From the NCBI GenBank assembly GCA_001898505.1, contig MKTZ01000001.1, forward strand, positions 434,001 through 498,000: a DNA stretch of 64,000 nucleotides, in the 5' to 3' direction. Each line of letters begins with the position of its first letter. Position 1 is the first letter of the stretch. A program made the translations under genes and the position numbers. The notes below the pieces were generated by a model. It saw only the letters and a list, made by a program, of their open reading frames with translations, was not told the origin of the DNA and did no database searches. This document shows positions 17,341 through 26,775 of this stretch, in pieces. This DNA comes from Sphingobacteriales bacterium 50-39. Lineage in GTDB: Bacteria > Bacteroidota > Bacteroidia > Chitinophagales > Chitinophagaceae.

Positions 17341-17385
17341 ATTAGACAAAGGCTGTTTTTTGTAACCATTGTTTATTTAACATTA

Positions 17386-18273
17386 ATGAAGATTATTCGT
17401 ACTGAGATAAGGCCCCTTATAAACAATTGTATTTACCTAGATTACAGAGAACAGCATTTTCTTTCGTCTTTTAGCCAATCGTCGGCGTCATTTCATCAAC
17501 ACCCGGAGTTACAGCTAACATTCATACTCGAGGGCTATGGAAAGCGGATCATTGGTAACAAGATTAATCGTTTTGAGCCGGGAGACATGGTATTTATTGG
17601 TTCAAATGTTCCACATATCTGGCTAAGCGATGCAGCATTTTACGACGAGGAGAGCGGCCTTCGATCCAAAGTAATTACGGTATATATTCATCCACAGATC
17701 TTCCAGCAAATGTTCGACTATGTCGAAGAGGCAAATGGTATCAAGAAGATGATCTCCGAGGCTTCCAGGGGTATTAGCATTTATGGGGAAACAAGGAAGA
17801 TTATTGCGGAGAAATTGATTTCCTTGTCGCAAATTGATGGATTTGAAAGAGTGTATGGCCTCCTTCATATATTGGACTTAATAAGCAAATCTTCGGAAAG
17901 GAATCTTATTATCAACAATGATGAGGACGTGCCAAAAGGCGTACACTCCGACCGGCTGATCGAAATATTGAAGTTTATTAAGGATAATTTAGCCGAAGAA
18001 GTTACGCTGGAGCAGTTAGCACAAATTGCCTGTATGACCAAACAGTCTTTTTGCCGATTTTTTAAAGAGAGAACCAATAAAACATTTTCTCAATACATTC
18101 TGGAGTTGCGAATGTCCAACGCTTGTAAGCTGCTTATTGAGCTAGATCGTCCCATTTCAGTGGTCGCATCGATGTGCGGATACAGCTCTAACTCTCATTT
18201 TTCGAAAATTTTCAGAGAATATGTAGGCCAGACACCTTACGAGTTTAGGGCGAATGCCTTGAAGAACGATTAG
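17386..18273 (+). CDS. AraC-family transcriptional regulator with cupin sensor domain
   Basis: 295 residues from the ATG at 17386. The frame is open further upstream, but that part is not protein-like and overlaps the promoter. The N-terminal cupin (FHQHPELQLTFILEGYGKRI, FEPGDMVFIGSNVPHIW) is the usual sugar-sensing pocket of this family. At about 195-290 lie two helix-turn-helix motifs (LEQLAQIACMTKQSFCRFFK and ISVVASMCGYSSNSHFSKIF), ending with GQTPYEFR. It is the only regulator in the 41-kb island and sits at its left end beside the sugar transporter, so it is the natural candidate to bind the conserved element found upstream of seven island promoters. Confidence 0.93.
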   Translation: MKIIRTEIRPLINNCIYLDYREQHFLSSFSQSSASFHQHPELQLTFILEGYGKRIIGNKINRFEPGDMVFIGSNVPHIWLSDAAFYDEESGLRSKVITVYIHPQIFQQMFDYVEEANGIKKMISEASRGISIYGETRKIIAEKLISLSQIDGFERVYGLLHILDLISKSSERNLIINNDEDVPKGVHSDRLIEILKFIKDNLAEEVTLEQLAQIACMTKQSFCRFFKERTNKTFSQYILELRMSNACKLLIELDRPISVVASMCGYSSNSHFSKIFREYVGQTPYEFRANALKND

Positions 18274-18392
18274 ATGTTTGGTGGACAATTGCTTATTTTA
18301 TACGGTTCCACCGTTTTGTCAAGAGCCTCTTCCCATGGATTTTTATAGCCATTTGCAGTCATTTTGACTTGGTTAAGTCTGTTACACTTTAC

Positions 18393-18436
18393 GGTAATAC
18401 CAGAACATTCTTGTTTTTATTGAATTTCTACTTTTA
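18393..18436 (+). promoter_or_regulatory. Island promoter 1: conserved element plus -7 box (before MFS transporter)
   Basis: Element GGTAATACCAGAACATTC starts at 18393; the -7-like box TACTTTTA starts exactly 36 bp later at 18429. The larger stretch 18372-18436 is clearly related to 55320-55383 (island promoter 7), including a shared upstream part beginning GTTAAG. The -7 box ends in A rather than the canonical G. It drives the transporter/SDR/lactonase genes. The rest of the 300-bp gap 18274-18573 shows nothing else. Confidence 0.6.
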
Positions 18437-18573
18437 TAAAATAGATGTTAGTCGTTAGCTGCCGGAGGGCCTGTGCTTATTTATCGTAATAACTCTGAAG
18501 GCAAATAGGGCATTTGGAAGATATTTATCGCGACCGAAATAGTTATAACATCAAAACACTCAATATTGAAACT

Positions 18574-19980
18574 ATGCGCAAAGGCTATGATAGAAAGAGA
18601 AGTAAAAGGTACATCTACATGACCGTTTTTGTCGCTTCAATTGGTGGGTTTTTGTTTGGGTTTGATTTGGTGGTGATAGCGGGAGCGCTTCCCTTTATTG
18701 AGCAAGCTTTTCATCTTACGCCCGCGATGAAAGGATTTGCGGTAAGTAGCGCAATTTTGGGTTCCATGTCCGGGCCGCTTATAGGTCTTTGGTTTACAGA
18801 GAGGGTTGGACGCAGAATGACAATGATGCTCGCGGCGGTCTTCTTTGCCTTTTCTACCATCGGAACTTCAATAGCAGGTACTATCATGACGTTTGCATTG
18901 TGGCGCTTCATGGGTGGGGTGGGGATTGGCTTGGCGATGATGTCTTCTCCCATCTATATTGCTGAGTTGTCTCCCCCAAATATGCGAGGTGTTCTAGTGA
19001 ACATAAATCAGCTTTCCAATGTAATTGGAATCAACCTGGCCGTTATGGTGAGCTATGTGTTTTCTTCCAAAGGATGGGGATGGCAGTGGATGTTTGCTTC
19101 ACAGGCCGTTCCTGTCATACTGCTTTTTATAGGGTTGCTACTAATACCAGAAAGCCCTCGTTGGCTGGCGAGCAAAAACCGCGCGCTGGAAGCTTTCGAG
19201 ATACTGTCGACGATTAATGGTGACGAAGTAGCGAAAAAGGAAATAGGAGAGATAAAAAGCGAACTGTCGCTGGAAACAGGGGGCATAAGGGAGCTTTTGC
19301 AGTCAGGCGTAAAGCGCGCGTTGTTTATCGGCGTAGTGCTGATGATCTTTTCACAGATAAATGGCGTGAACATGATGTTGTTGTATGCGCCTACGATACT
19401 TGCCGACGCTGGTATAAAATTCGGCTCTCTTTCTATACTGAGCTCGATCCCGATATATTTGTTGATACTTGTAACAACTATAATCTCGTTTAGGCTTATA
19501 AAAAGGTTTAGCAGAAGGGGGCTTTTGATTACAAGCGTGTTGTGTATGGCGGCAGGCCATCTTCTAATGGCAATCAATCTTTTTAATAATTGGAATCCGC
19601 TTTTTACAATTATCCCGATGCTGATAGGCGCTGGATCTTTTACGTTGGGTTTCGCACCCCTGAGTTGGGTCATCGTATCGGAAATTTTCCCCAATAAGGT
19701 GAGAAGCATCGCATTCGCCGTGGTTTGCTTCTTTTTATACGCGGCATCATTTGTTACAGCCCAAATCTTTCCGATCGTAACGGAGTGGTTTGATAAGAAA
19801 TTTCATAACGCTGGCGGTGTATACCTGATCTTTGCCGGAGTCTGTTTGTTGTGCGCACTGTTTTCGTGGAAAATGGTACCCGAAACGAAGGGCCTTAGCC
19901 TTGAACGAATAAGCTCCTTCTGGCAGGACCGGCAGAAAGAAAGGAAATTTTCGATAAAGTCGAAGGGTACAATTGTATGA
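18574..19980 (+). CDS. MFS sugar porter (XylE/GalP type)
   Basis: 468 residues, 12 membrane segments, probably H+/sugar symport into the cytosol. Start chosen at 18574 (MRKGYDRKRSKRYIY), which leaves a normal short cytosolic N-terminus; the open frame runs 20 codons further up. Sugar-porter signatures are present: GFLFGFDLVVIAGA in TM1, GRR (RVGRRMTM) between TM2 and TM3, RFMGGVGIG, IPESPRWL after TM6 and VPETKGLSLE after TM12. It lies directly behind the conserved island promoter and 34 bp before the SDR gene. Likely imports the monosaccharide or sugar acid released from the island substrate. Confidence 0.93.
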   Translation: MRKGYDRKRSKRYIYMTVFVASIGGFLFGFDLVVIAGALPFIEQAFHLTPAMKGFAVSSAILGSMSGPLIGLWFTERVGRRMTMMLAAVFFAFSTIGTSIAGTIMTFALWRFMGGVGIGLAMMSSPIYIAELSPPNMRGVLVNINQLSNVIGINLAVMVSYVFSSKGWGWQWMFASQAVPVILLFIGLLLIPESPRWLASKNRALEAFEILSTINGDEVAKKEIGEIKSELSLETGGIRELLQSGVKRALFIGVVLMIFSQINGVNMMLLYAPTILADAGIKFGSLSILSSIPIYLLILVTTIISFRLIKRFSRRGLLITSVLCMAAGHLLMAINLFNNWNPLFTIIPMLIGAGSFTLGFAPLSWVIVSEIFPNKVRSIAFAVVCFFLYAASFVTAQIFPIVTEWFDKKFHNAGGVYLIFAGVCLLCALFSWKMVPETKGLSLERISSFWQDRQKERKFSIKSKGTIV

Positions 19981-20014
19981 GGAATAGGATGAGACACCAA
20001 CAAACTAAGAACAC

Positions 20015-20779
20015 ATGAGACTAAAAGGTAAAGTGGCAATAATTACAGGTGCTGGACAATCAATTGGTAGAGCAATAGCGATCCGTTATTCGGCTGAGGG
20101 CGCCAAGGTGGTTGTCAATTATCACTCTAAACCCGAATTAGCTGATCAGGTGGTACAGTTGATCAGGCAAAGGGGGGGCGAGGCATTTGCCTACAAGGCG
20201 GATGTGTCCAATGAGCTGGAAGTTCAGCAAATGGTAAGGGAGACGGTGGAAAAATTTGGGACTGTCCATATACTGGTGAATAACGCTGCGATAGATCCTA
20301 GAAAGGTTTGGCACGAAATATCAGTGGCGGAGTGGGACGAGGTGATGGCTAATAATGTGCGCTCGCAATTTATATGTTCTAAAGCAGTCTATCCCCATAT
20401 GAAGCAGCAACGATATGGAAAAATCGTGAACGTTTCTTCTGTGACATTTTTAACTGGTCAGAAAAATTATGTGCACTATGTAGCTTCAAAGGGCGCCATT
20501 ATAGGGTTCACTCGTGCGTTGGCTCGTGAGGTGGGGGATGATCAAATCACGGTGAATTGCATTACGCCCGGTGCTGTCCTCACAGAAACGGAAATCGAAA
20601 AGGTTGGGTCGGTGGCAGCACAGGAGAAAGCGACGGAGATGCTGTTAAAGGTACAAGCCATCCCGCGGAGAATGTTAACCGGGGATATAGAAGGACTGTT
20701 TGTTTTTTTGGCTTCAGAGGAGAGCGATTTGATCACCGGACAGACGATTAACGCAGACGGCGGATGGATGATGCATTGA
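20015..20779 (+). CDS. SDR-family NAD(P)-dependent dehydrogenase
   Basis: 254-residue cytosolic Rossmann-fold oxidoreductase. The cofactor motif is ITGAGQSIGRA (TGxxxxIG variant), with ADVSNELEV and ILVNNAAID. The catalytic triad is Ser in NVSSVTF, Tyr and Lys in YVASKG, and the C-terminus has TGQTINADGGW, typical of classical SDRs such as glucose or fucose dehydrogenases and 3-oxoacyl-ACP reductases. With a lactonase gene 38 bp downstream it fits aldose-to-lactone oxidation or oxidation of a 2-keto-3-deoxy acid. Which of the two cannot be decided from sequence. Confidence 0.92.
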   Translation: MRLKGKVAIITGAGQSIGRAIAIRYSAEGAKVVVNYHSKPELADQVVQLIRQRGGEAFAYKADVSNELEVQQMVRETVEKFGTVHILVNNAAIDPRKVWHEISVAEWDEVMANNVRSQFICSKAVYPHMKQQRYGKIVNVSSVTFLTGQKNYVHYVASKGAIIGFTRALAREVGDDQITVNCITPGAVLTETEIEKVGSVAAQEKATEMLLKVQAIPRRMLTGDIEGLFVFLASEESDLITGQTINADGGWMMH

Positions 20780-20817
20780 TCAAAGACAATATTTGAATAG
20801 GGATTTTAGCTGGGAAT

Positions 20818-21645
20818 ATGCAACGAACGTTCTATAAAGAGTTTAGTAGTTTACCTTGGTACACGGAGGGCCCAGTGACCGACTTGCAAGGGAATGTTTA
20901 TTTTACCACGCTAAGAGGCGGCCTGATTATGAAAATGGATGCGGGAGGCGTGGTATCCAATTGGGCGAGGGCGACATGTCCGAATGGCCAACTTATAGTG
21001 CCGAATGGTGATCATTTGATTTGCGATAGCGGTAACAGTTCGATTAGCAGATACGATAGTGGTGGTCATTTTTTGGGGAACGATATTTTACATAGCTGTG
21101 ATGGACAATCCATTCATTGCCCTAACGATCTTGCAATCGACGCGGATGGCGGCATTTATTTCACAGATTCAATTCGGGGAGAAGGAAAGGTTTGCTACTA
21201 TTCGCCCAACGGCGAAGAGCGGGTCATTGCCATCAATCTCGACTTTCCCAATGGCATTGCGCTGGCAGACCAGGGAAAGCTTCTGCTGGTAGCAGAAAGC
21301 TATTGTAACAGGATTGTTGCTTTTCATCTAAGATCACCTGGAATACCGGAAGGCACAATGGATGTTTTTGCAACACTGCCGAGCCATCCTTCCGGCTATC
21401 AGATCATGAATCTACCCGATGGGATTAGGTTGGATGATAGCGGAAATTTGTGGGTAGCACACTATGGTATGCGGGCTGTGCAAGTATTGTCGCCGAAAGG
21501 GGAACATATAAATTCCATTCGAACAGAGTTTCCATTACCTAGTAACTTGTGTCTATATGGCGACGTATTATTTGTAACAGGCGGATACAACGAACCTGGA
21601 CCGGGCGGAATCTCCATGATAGAAATTGCGGGAATTTGCGAATAG
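20818..21645 (+). CDS. SMP-30/gluconolactonase-family sugar lactonase
   Basis: 275 residues, six-bladed propeller with one metal site, cytosolic (no signal peptide). The metal and catalytic positions of the family are visible: Glu in WYTEGPVTD, Asn in CPNDLAIDADG, Asn in FPNGIALA and Asp in LPDGIRLDDSGNLWVAHYG. It probably hydrolyses the aldonolactone made by a sugar dehydrogenase, and is co-directional with the SDR gene. A second family member lies at 44224-45126 in the minus-strand operon, so the island has two different lactonases. Confidence 0.88.
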   Translation: MQRTFYKEFSSLPWYTEGPVTDLQGNVYFTTLRGGLIMKMDAGGVVSNWARATCPNGQLIVPNGDHLICDSGNSSISRYDSGGHFLGNDILHSCDGQSIHCPNDLAIDADGGIYFTDSIRGEGKVCYYSPNGEERVIAINLDFPNGIALADQGKLLLVAESYCNRIVAFHLRSPGIPEGTMDVFATLPSHPSGYQIMNLPDGIRLDDSGNLWVAHYGMRAVQVLSPKGEHINSIRTEFPLPSNLCLYGDVLFVTGGYNEPGPGGISMIEIAGICE

Positions 21646-21743
21646 AAGTACATCTCACCTTCATTACTATTATCATTTGAATCATCAAATCTAATTTGAT
21701 CAGTTTCTTAATCGTCAACATAGATAACGAGGTTACATTTTTG

Positions 21744-21786
21744 GAAAATTATGAGATAATTCCTCTTTTTTAGTGAATTAACTTTA
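21744..21786 (+). promoter_or_regulatory. Island promoter 2 (before susC at 21827), weakest match
   Basis: The -7-like box TAACTTTA is at 21779-21786. The 18 bp starting 35 bp upstream, GAAAATTATGAGATAATT, keep G1, A4, A5, T6, A13, A15 and T17 of the shared element but have T for C at position 14. The same stretch is also a partial palindrome (GGAAAATTAT with ATAATTCC). Confidence 0.4.
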
Positions 21787-21826
21787 TATTAAATAAGACA
21801 GATTAACAACCAAAAACTGCTTGCAA

Positions 21827-24800
21827 ATGAGAAAGAATTTCTTCAGGTACCGATTTCAATGGGAGCGTATTCTTTTATTGGCTATTATCTGTTGTTACAG
21901 TTCGTTGGGTTTTTCTCAAATTAGCACCGTTACCGGTACTGTTAGAGATTCGCTGGAGCAAACGGCCCTGTACAATGTAACAATTATGGTATCCGGGACC
22001 AGAACGGCCGCCCGGACGGATCTGCATGGGAAATTCAGCATTATCGCATCTCCGGGATCCGAGTTGATTTTTACACATGCCGGCTACCGGGAAAAGAGAG
22101 TCTTGGTAGGTAATTCGTCTACTATTGACGTCAGCATGGCAAATGCAAAAAAGGAATTGGATGAGGTGGTCGTTGTGGCCTACGCCAAGCAAAAAAAGGC
22201 AACCGTCACGGGTGCTATTGCGTCTGTCAGTACCAAGGAGATCAAGCAGAGCCCCGCGGCCAACCTTGCCGTTTCGCTGGCAGGTCGCCTGCCAGGGTTG
22301 ACGACACTTCAGACAAGCGGTGAACCAGGTAGGGATGTAACCGCATTATTCATAAGAGGGAGGGCGACCATCAATTCGACGAATCCGATCGTGTTGATAG
22401 ATGGCGTGGAACGAGATTTGACCTATATAGATCCGAATGAAGTTGAATCCGTCACCATTCTTAAGGACGCATCCTCCACTGCCCTATTCGGCGTGAGGGG
22501 AGCAAACGGAGTCATATTGGTTACTACCAAACGAGGTGCGTCAGAAATACCTGAGATGAATTTCAGCTACGAGGCAGCCGCGCAGAATTTTCCATATTTT
22601 ATTAAGACGGTTAATGCATATGACTATGCTTCATTGCGCAACCTGGCTTTGAGCAACGATAATTTGCCGCAGCAGTTCTCCCAAAAGACATTGGATGTGT
22701 ACAAAACGGGCGCAGATCCCGTAAACTATCCCAATACAGACTGGAGGAAGGTGATATTGAAAGATTTTTCCATGCAGCAGCGGTACAACTTGAATATTTC
22801 CGGATCAACCAGCAACCGCGCCATGAGATATTTTGTGAATGCGACATACCTCAATCAAGGTGGCCAGTTTCGCGTGGAGAAGGACTTGCCTTATGATCCT
22901 TCCTTCAGGTTGAAACGGTATTCATTTCGGTCAAATATCGACTTGAAACTGAACAGGCGATTGGATGTCTATCTTAATGTAGGCGGATATTTGGAAAAAC
23001 AAAACATGCCCATGGGCATATTGAACAGAGTTGGGGACATAACTGCGACGTTGGCGAGCATGTCGCCAGCTGTTTATATTACTTCCTTTATGTCAAGAGT
23101 GCCGGCGAACGTACCTGTTCTCACGCCTTCAGGGGATGTGACGACCGGCCCAAATGTGGATTGGCCGGCCTATGGGTTGTTGAACAGGTCGGGGTATATC
23201 CAACAGACCCGGAGTAACGTGCTGGCTACATTTGGCATGAGACAGGATCTTGGTAACATTACCGAGGGGTTGTCAGCCGAAGCTATCATGTCATTTGACA
23301 CTAAATCAACGAATAATTTATACGGCGGAAGAGAGTTTGTCAGGTACATGCAGGCGCTTACGCCTAGTTTGGGGAATCCAAGTGGACCGGACTCGGTTTA
23401 TTTTACGCAATATGGCGGATGGCTGAATACACCTTTGACGATTGGAGGGAGCACAGATTTCAGTTCTCTTTCCAATTTCCAGGCACGTTTGAATTACAGC
23501 AGGGCCTTCAATAAACATAATGTTACGGGGTTGGTGTTTTACCAACAGCAACAAAATATACAGGGGGTGCAACTACCCTTTAATTTGCGTGGTGTCTCTG
23601 GCCGGGTGACATATGGGTACGACAATAGATTTTTTGCAGAGTTCAACGCTGGATACAATGGATCTGAACAATTTGCGAAAGGCAAGCGGTTTGGATTCTT
23701 TCCTGCGGTGTCGGGCGGATGGTTGATCTCCAACGAGTCCTTCATGAAAAATCAGAATATTATTACGCATCTAAAGATTAGAGGATCGTACGGGAAGGTC
23801 GGTAACGATCAGTTGGGGGGACGCCGTTTTCTCTACCTGGACGATATCCATATACAAGGGGGCGGATATTCAACGAGCCTGGGTTTGGGGCAGCAGATTG
23901 CCATCAACATGCTGAAAAATGCTAATATTAGTTGGGAAATCGCCAGGAAGGCCGACATTGGTTTTGAACTGGGATTGGCTCCGGGGATCGATCTCGTGGT
24001 TGACATATATAAGGAACGAAGGGATAATATTTTGCGAAACAGGTCCACGATCCCGGCGCTAAATGGTTTTGACCTGAGCGTCTTACCCCCTGTAAATATT
24101 GGGGTGATCGAAAATAAGGGATACGAGGTCGAACTGGGATATCGCAAAGCTGTTTCCAGGAAATTGACCGTATTCGGGAAGCTCAACTTCAACTATGCTA
24201 AAAATAAACAGATTGCTGCGGATGAACCCTTGTTAAGCCCCAACTACGCCTATCGATATCGATCCACGGGATACTCCTTAGGTCAAAATTTTGGATACAT
24301 CGTAGACCGATATTTTACGGATCAGAGTGACATTGACCGGTCGCCGGTTCAAAGTGTAGGCGGCCACGCAGCTCGCCCCGGCGATTTCAAATATGTTGAC
24401 TTAAATAAAGACGGAATTATCGATGAACGTGATAAAGCGCCAATAGGATATACTGCTGTGCCGGAGTATACATATGGGCTGGCATTTGGTGCGAGCCAGA
24501 AGCAATGGGATATCAGCGTGCTGTTCCAGGGTGTCGCCAATGTTGGTCGGTTGTTGAATGGAGCCGGCATATGGGCTGGTGCAGGCTATACAAATTATTC
24601 CGACTGGCACAATTACAGCTGGACGCCGGAGAGGGCGGCTAAAGGAGAAGTAATTCGCTATCCAAGGCTTACTACCCAAGTGTCGCCCGACGAACAAACG
24701 AACAATTTCTTTTACGTGAATTCGAGTTATGTCAGGCTTCGCAACATAGAGATCGGGTACACTTTTACCCGGACATTAGTGAACAAAATAGGGGTGAATA

Positions 24801-24940
24801 AAGTTCGCGTATACCTCAATGGCCAGAATCTGTACACATGGGATAAGCTGCCTTTTAAGGGAATTGATCCAGAGCAGCTGACGAGTTATACGTATCCTAT
24901 CCAAAGGATTTTCAACGCGGGAGTTAATGTTACTTTTTAA
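21827..24940 (+). CDS. SusC/RagA-family TonB-dependent receptor (island pair 1)
   Basis: 1037 residues from ATG 21827 (a TTG two codons earlier is less likely). A signal peptide (LLLAIICCYSSLGFSQ) is followed by a carboxypeptidase-regulatory-like domain (about 30-105, TGTVRDSLEQTALYNVTI), the plug with NPIVLIDGVERDLTYIDPNEVES and GVRGANGVILVTTKRG, and the barrel to the C-terminal NAGVNVTF. No STN domain, so unlike the first locus it is not wired to a FecR/sigma pair, consistent with AraC control. It forms an uptake pair with the following SusD. Confidence 0.95.
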   Translation: MRKNFFRYRFQWERILLLAIICCYSSLGFSQISTVTGTVRDSLEQTALYNVTIMVSGTRTAARTDLHGKFSIIASPGSELIFTHAGYREKRVLVGNSSTIDVSMANAKKELDEVVVVAYAKQKKATVTGAIASVSTKEIKQSPAANLAVSLAGRLPGLTTLQTSGEPGRDVTALFIRGRATINSTNPIVLIDGVERDLTYIDPNEVESVTILKDASSTALFGVRGANGVILVTTKRGASEIPEMNFSYEAAAQNFPYFIKTVNAYDYASLRNLALSNDNLPQQFSQKTLDVYKTGADPVNYPNTDWRKVILKDFSMQQRYNLNISGSTSNRAMRYFVNATYLNQGGQFRVEKDLPYDPSFRLKRYSFRSNIDLKLNRRLDVYLNVGGYLEKQNMPMGILNRVGDITATLASMSPAVYITSFMSRVPANVPVLTPSGDVTTGPNVDWPAYGLLNRSGYIQQTRSNVLATFGMRQDLGNITEGLSAEAIMSFDTKSTNNLYGGREFVRYMQALTPSLGNPSGPDSVYFTQYGGWLNTPLTIGGSTDFSSLSNFQARLNYSRAFNKHNVTGLVFYQQQQNIQGVQLPFNLRGVSGRVTYGYDNRFFAEFNAGYNGSEQFAKGKRFGFFPAVSGGWLISNESFMKNQNIITHLKIRGSYGKVGNDQLGGRRFLYLDDIHIQGGGYSTSLGLGQQIAINMLKNANISWEIARKADIGFELGLAPGIDLVVDIYKERRDNILRNRSTIPALNGFDLSVLPPVNIGVIENKGYEVELGYRKAVSRKLTVFGKLNFNYAKNKQIAADEPLLSPNYAYRYRSTGYSLGQNFGYIVDRYFTDQSDIDRSPVQSVGGHAARPGDFKYVDLNKDGIIDERDKAPIGYTAVPEYTYGLAFGASQKQWDISVLFQGVANVGRLLNGAGIWAGAGYTNYSDWHNYSWTPERAAKGEVIRYPRLTTQVSPDEQTNNFFYVNSSYVRLRNIEIGYTFTRTLVNKIGVNKVRVYLNGQNLYTWDKLPFKGIDPEQLTSYTYPIQRIFNAGVNVTF

Positions 24941-24953
24941 AAAACTAATGGAA

Positions 24954-26681
24954 ATGAAAAAAATATTCATATTTATAATTGGCGCAGCTCTTTTCCTGGC
25001 TTCTTGTAAAAAAGATCCCCTCAACATAACGCCCGATGGGCGGTTGACATTGGACCAGGTATTTAAGGATCAGATTCAAACGGAATCATTTGTCAATACA
25101 ATTTATGGTAAGATCCCACTGTATTTCTTTAATTATAATAGCTATGGGTTTTTAGCCGGGATCACCGACGAAGCGCAGGATAATCGTAATACGTTTATTG
25201 GAGGTATGGCCCTGCAATGGCAGAATGGTGCGCTTACGCCTTCTTCCAGCCCATTGGCTGGAATGCTGGATTATTCCATATGGTGGCAAGGGATAGGATA
25301 TTCCAACTTGTTCCTGGCAAATATCGATAACGCAAATATATCGGATACGGCAAAGAAAAGTCGCCTCAAGGGCGAGGTGCAAATGTTGAGGGCTTTTTTC
25401 TATTGGGAGTTGGTCAAGCAATATGGTCCGATGCCGGCAGTATCAAAGCCCTTTGCTGCGGGGTTTGATTTTTCTGCACTGACCCGACCATCATTTCAGG
25501 AAGTAGTGAATTTTATAGTAAGCGATTGTGATGCGGTGATCGCCAATCAAAATGTGCCGTTACGAATAACAGATGCTTCTGAAAGAGGCCGATTTCCGAA
25601 GGCCGTGGCATATGCGATTAAAACGCAGGCATTGCTATTCAACGCGAGCCCGCTCTGGAACCAAAGTAATGACGTTTCAAAATGGGCGGCCGCCTCTCAG
25701 GCCGGCCAGCAGGCGATTCAGGCTTTGACGGTGCAGGGGGATTATCAGCTTTACCAGGACTATGGTCAATATTTCCTGAAGACGCAGGATTTAGGGGGCT
25801 CCATCCTTGACCACGAGACTATTTATGAACTTCCTTATCCTGCGGGTGTGTTTTCGGTTATTAATACCATTCCCACGAATGGATTGATTATAGGTACGAG
25901 TGCGGGAGCTTGCCCCTCACAGGAGCTGGTCGACAGCTATGACATGCAAGGCACGGGTGAACCCGCCGTATTGGGTTACTCGGATGCCGACCATTTGCAG
26001 CCAATTATAAATCCTGCATCAGGGTATGATGAAACCAACCCCTATGTGGGGCGTGATCCACGGTTTTATGCCACCGTTTGGTTCGATGGATCGCACTATG
26101 GCGTTATAAATGGGGTAGATCACAATATACAAGCTTATGTTGGTGGAAGTGATCAACTCTTGCCATACTTGCAGTTCGCAAACACGAGGACCGGTTATTA
26201 CCTGCGGAAGTGGTATGACCCATTAATTCCTGCCAATCAATTGGTGCAGCAGAGCAAATGGAAGAAATATCGGCTGGCTGAAATTTATCTTAACTATGCT
26301 GAGGCGGAAAATGAGGCGAATGGACCTGCTAACGCATACGCAGCGGTAAACATAGTGAGAAGCAGGGCTGGTATGCCAAATTTACCTGCCGGACTGACCC
26401 AGGATCAAATGCGGGATCGAATACATCGCGAGAGAAGGGTGGAGTTTGCCTATGAGGAGCACCGTTTTTGGGATGTAAGGAGATGGAAAATATTGTCTCA
26501 AACAGATAAGCTGGTTACGGGTCTGCAAATTGCCAAGAATGGAGGGTCGTTCACCTATTCCCGTTTTGTAACAGAGCGCCGGGGCTTTGGATGGCAAGAC
26601 AAGTATCTGTTGTTTCCAATTCCACTGAGCGAGGCGTCCCTTATTCCTGATTTTTCCAAAAACCAAAATCCCGGGTGGTAA
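24954..26681 (+). CDS. SusD/RagB-family lipoprotein (island pair 1)
   Basis: 575 residues, starting 13 bp after susC. ATG 24954 gives the clean lipoprotein signal MKKIFIFIIGAALFLASC followed by KKD; an ATG two codons upstream (24948) is the alternative. RagB/SusD features: LRAFFYWELVKQYGPMPAV, KKYRLAEIYLNYAEAENEANG, and RDRIHRERRVEFAYEEHRFWDVRRWK. It ends with LLFPIPLSEA. Binds the glycan at the cell surface as the lid of the SusC barrel. Confidence 0.95.
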   Translation: MKKIFIFIIGAALFLASCKKDPLNITPDGRLTLDQVFKDQIQTESFVNTIYGKIPLYFFNYNSYGFLAGITDEAQDNRNTFIGGMALQWQNGALTPSSSPLAGMLDYSIWWQGIGYSNLFLANIDNANISDTAKKSRLKGEVQMLRAFFYWELVKQYGPMPAVSKPFAAGFDFSALTRPSFQEVVNFIVSDCDAVIANQNVPLRITDASERGRFPKAVAYAIKTQALLFNASPLWNQSNDVSKWAAASQAGQQAIQALTVQGDYQLYQDYGQYFLKTQDLGGSILDHETIYELPYPAGVFSVINTIPTNGLIIGTSAGACPSQELVDSYDMQGTGEPAVLGYSDADHLQPIINPASGYDETNPYVGRDPRFYATVWFDGSHYGVINGVDHNIQAYVGGSDQLLPYLQFANTRTGYYLRKWYDPLIPANQLVQQSKWKKYRLAEIYLNYAEAENEANGPANAYAAVNIVRSRAGMPNLPAGLTQDQMRDRIHRERRVEFAYEEHRFWDVRRWKILSQTDKLVTGLQIAKNGGSFTYSRFVTERRGFGWQDKYLLFPIPLSEASLIPDFSKNQNPGW

Positions 26682-26697
26682 TGCTGAGATAGTTTTG

Positions 26698-26740
26698 GAA
26701 AAATGTGCGACATTTTAAGTAGATTTTTGGGGTAGCTTTG
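26698..26740 (+). promoter_or_regulatory. Island promoter 3 (before the module-A gene at 26776)
   Basis: TAGCTTTG, a perfect TAnnTTTG, at 26733-26740. The element starting 35 bp upstream is GAAAAATGTGCGACATTT; it keeps G1, A4, A5 and the complete ACATT block at positions 13-17. Confidence 0.5.
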
Positions 26741-26775
26741 GTAGGTGCGATGAACTCTTTTTAAAAAAATCTAAT

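Larger units (their letters stand above)
16680..17385. other. Gene-free region at the left edge of the island, rich in short palindromes
   Basis: No supportable gene in about 700 bp. The first 200 bp are GC-rich and carry several perfect small stem-loops: CTCCCGC-gaa-GCGGGAG at 16731-16747 and ACCCT-cgca-AGGGT at 16765-16778. From about 16880 the composition switches abruptly to AT-rich. At 17121-17148 there is a strong 10-bp inverted repeat (listed separately). The region looks like a junction between chromosome backbone and acquired DNA, possibly with the scar of a lost mobile element, but no transposase or integrase is readable. Confidence 0.5.

Noticed and set aside
17254-17385. Longer start for the AraC regulator (44 extra codons)
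   Set aside because: The extension has no conserved residues and contains the TATATTTG promoter box; the cupin domain starts normally from the ATG at 17386.
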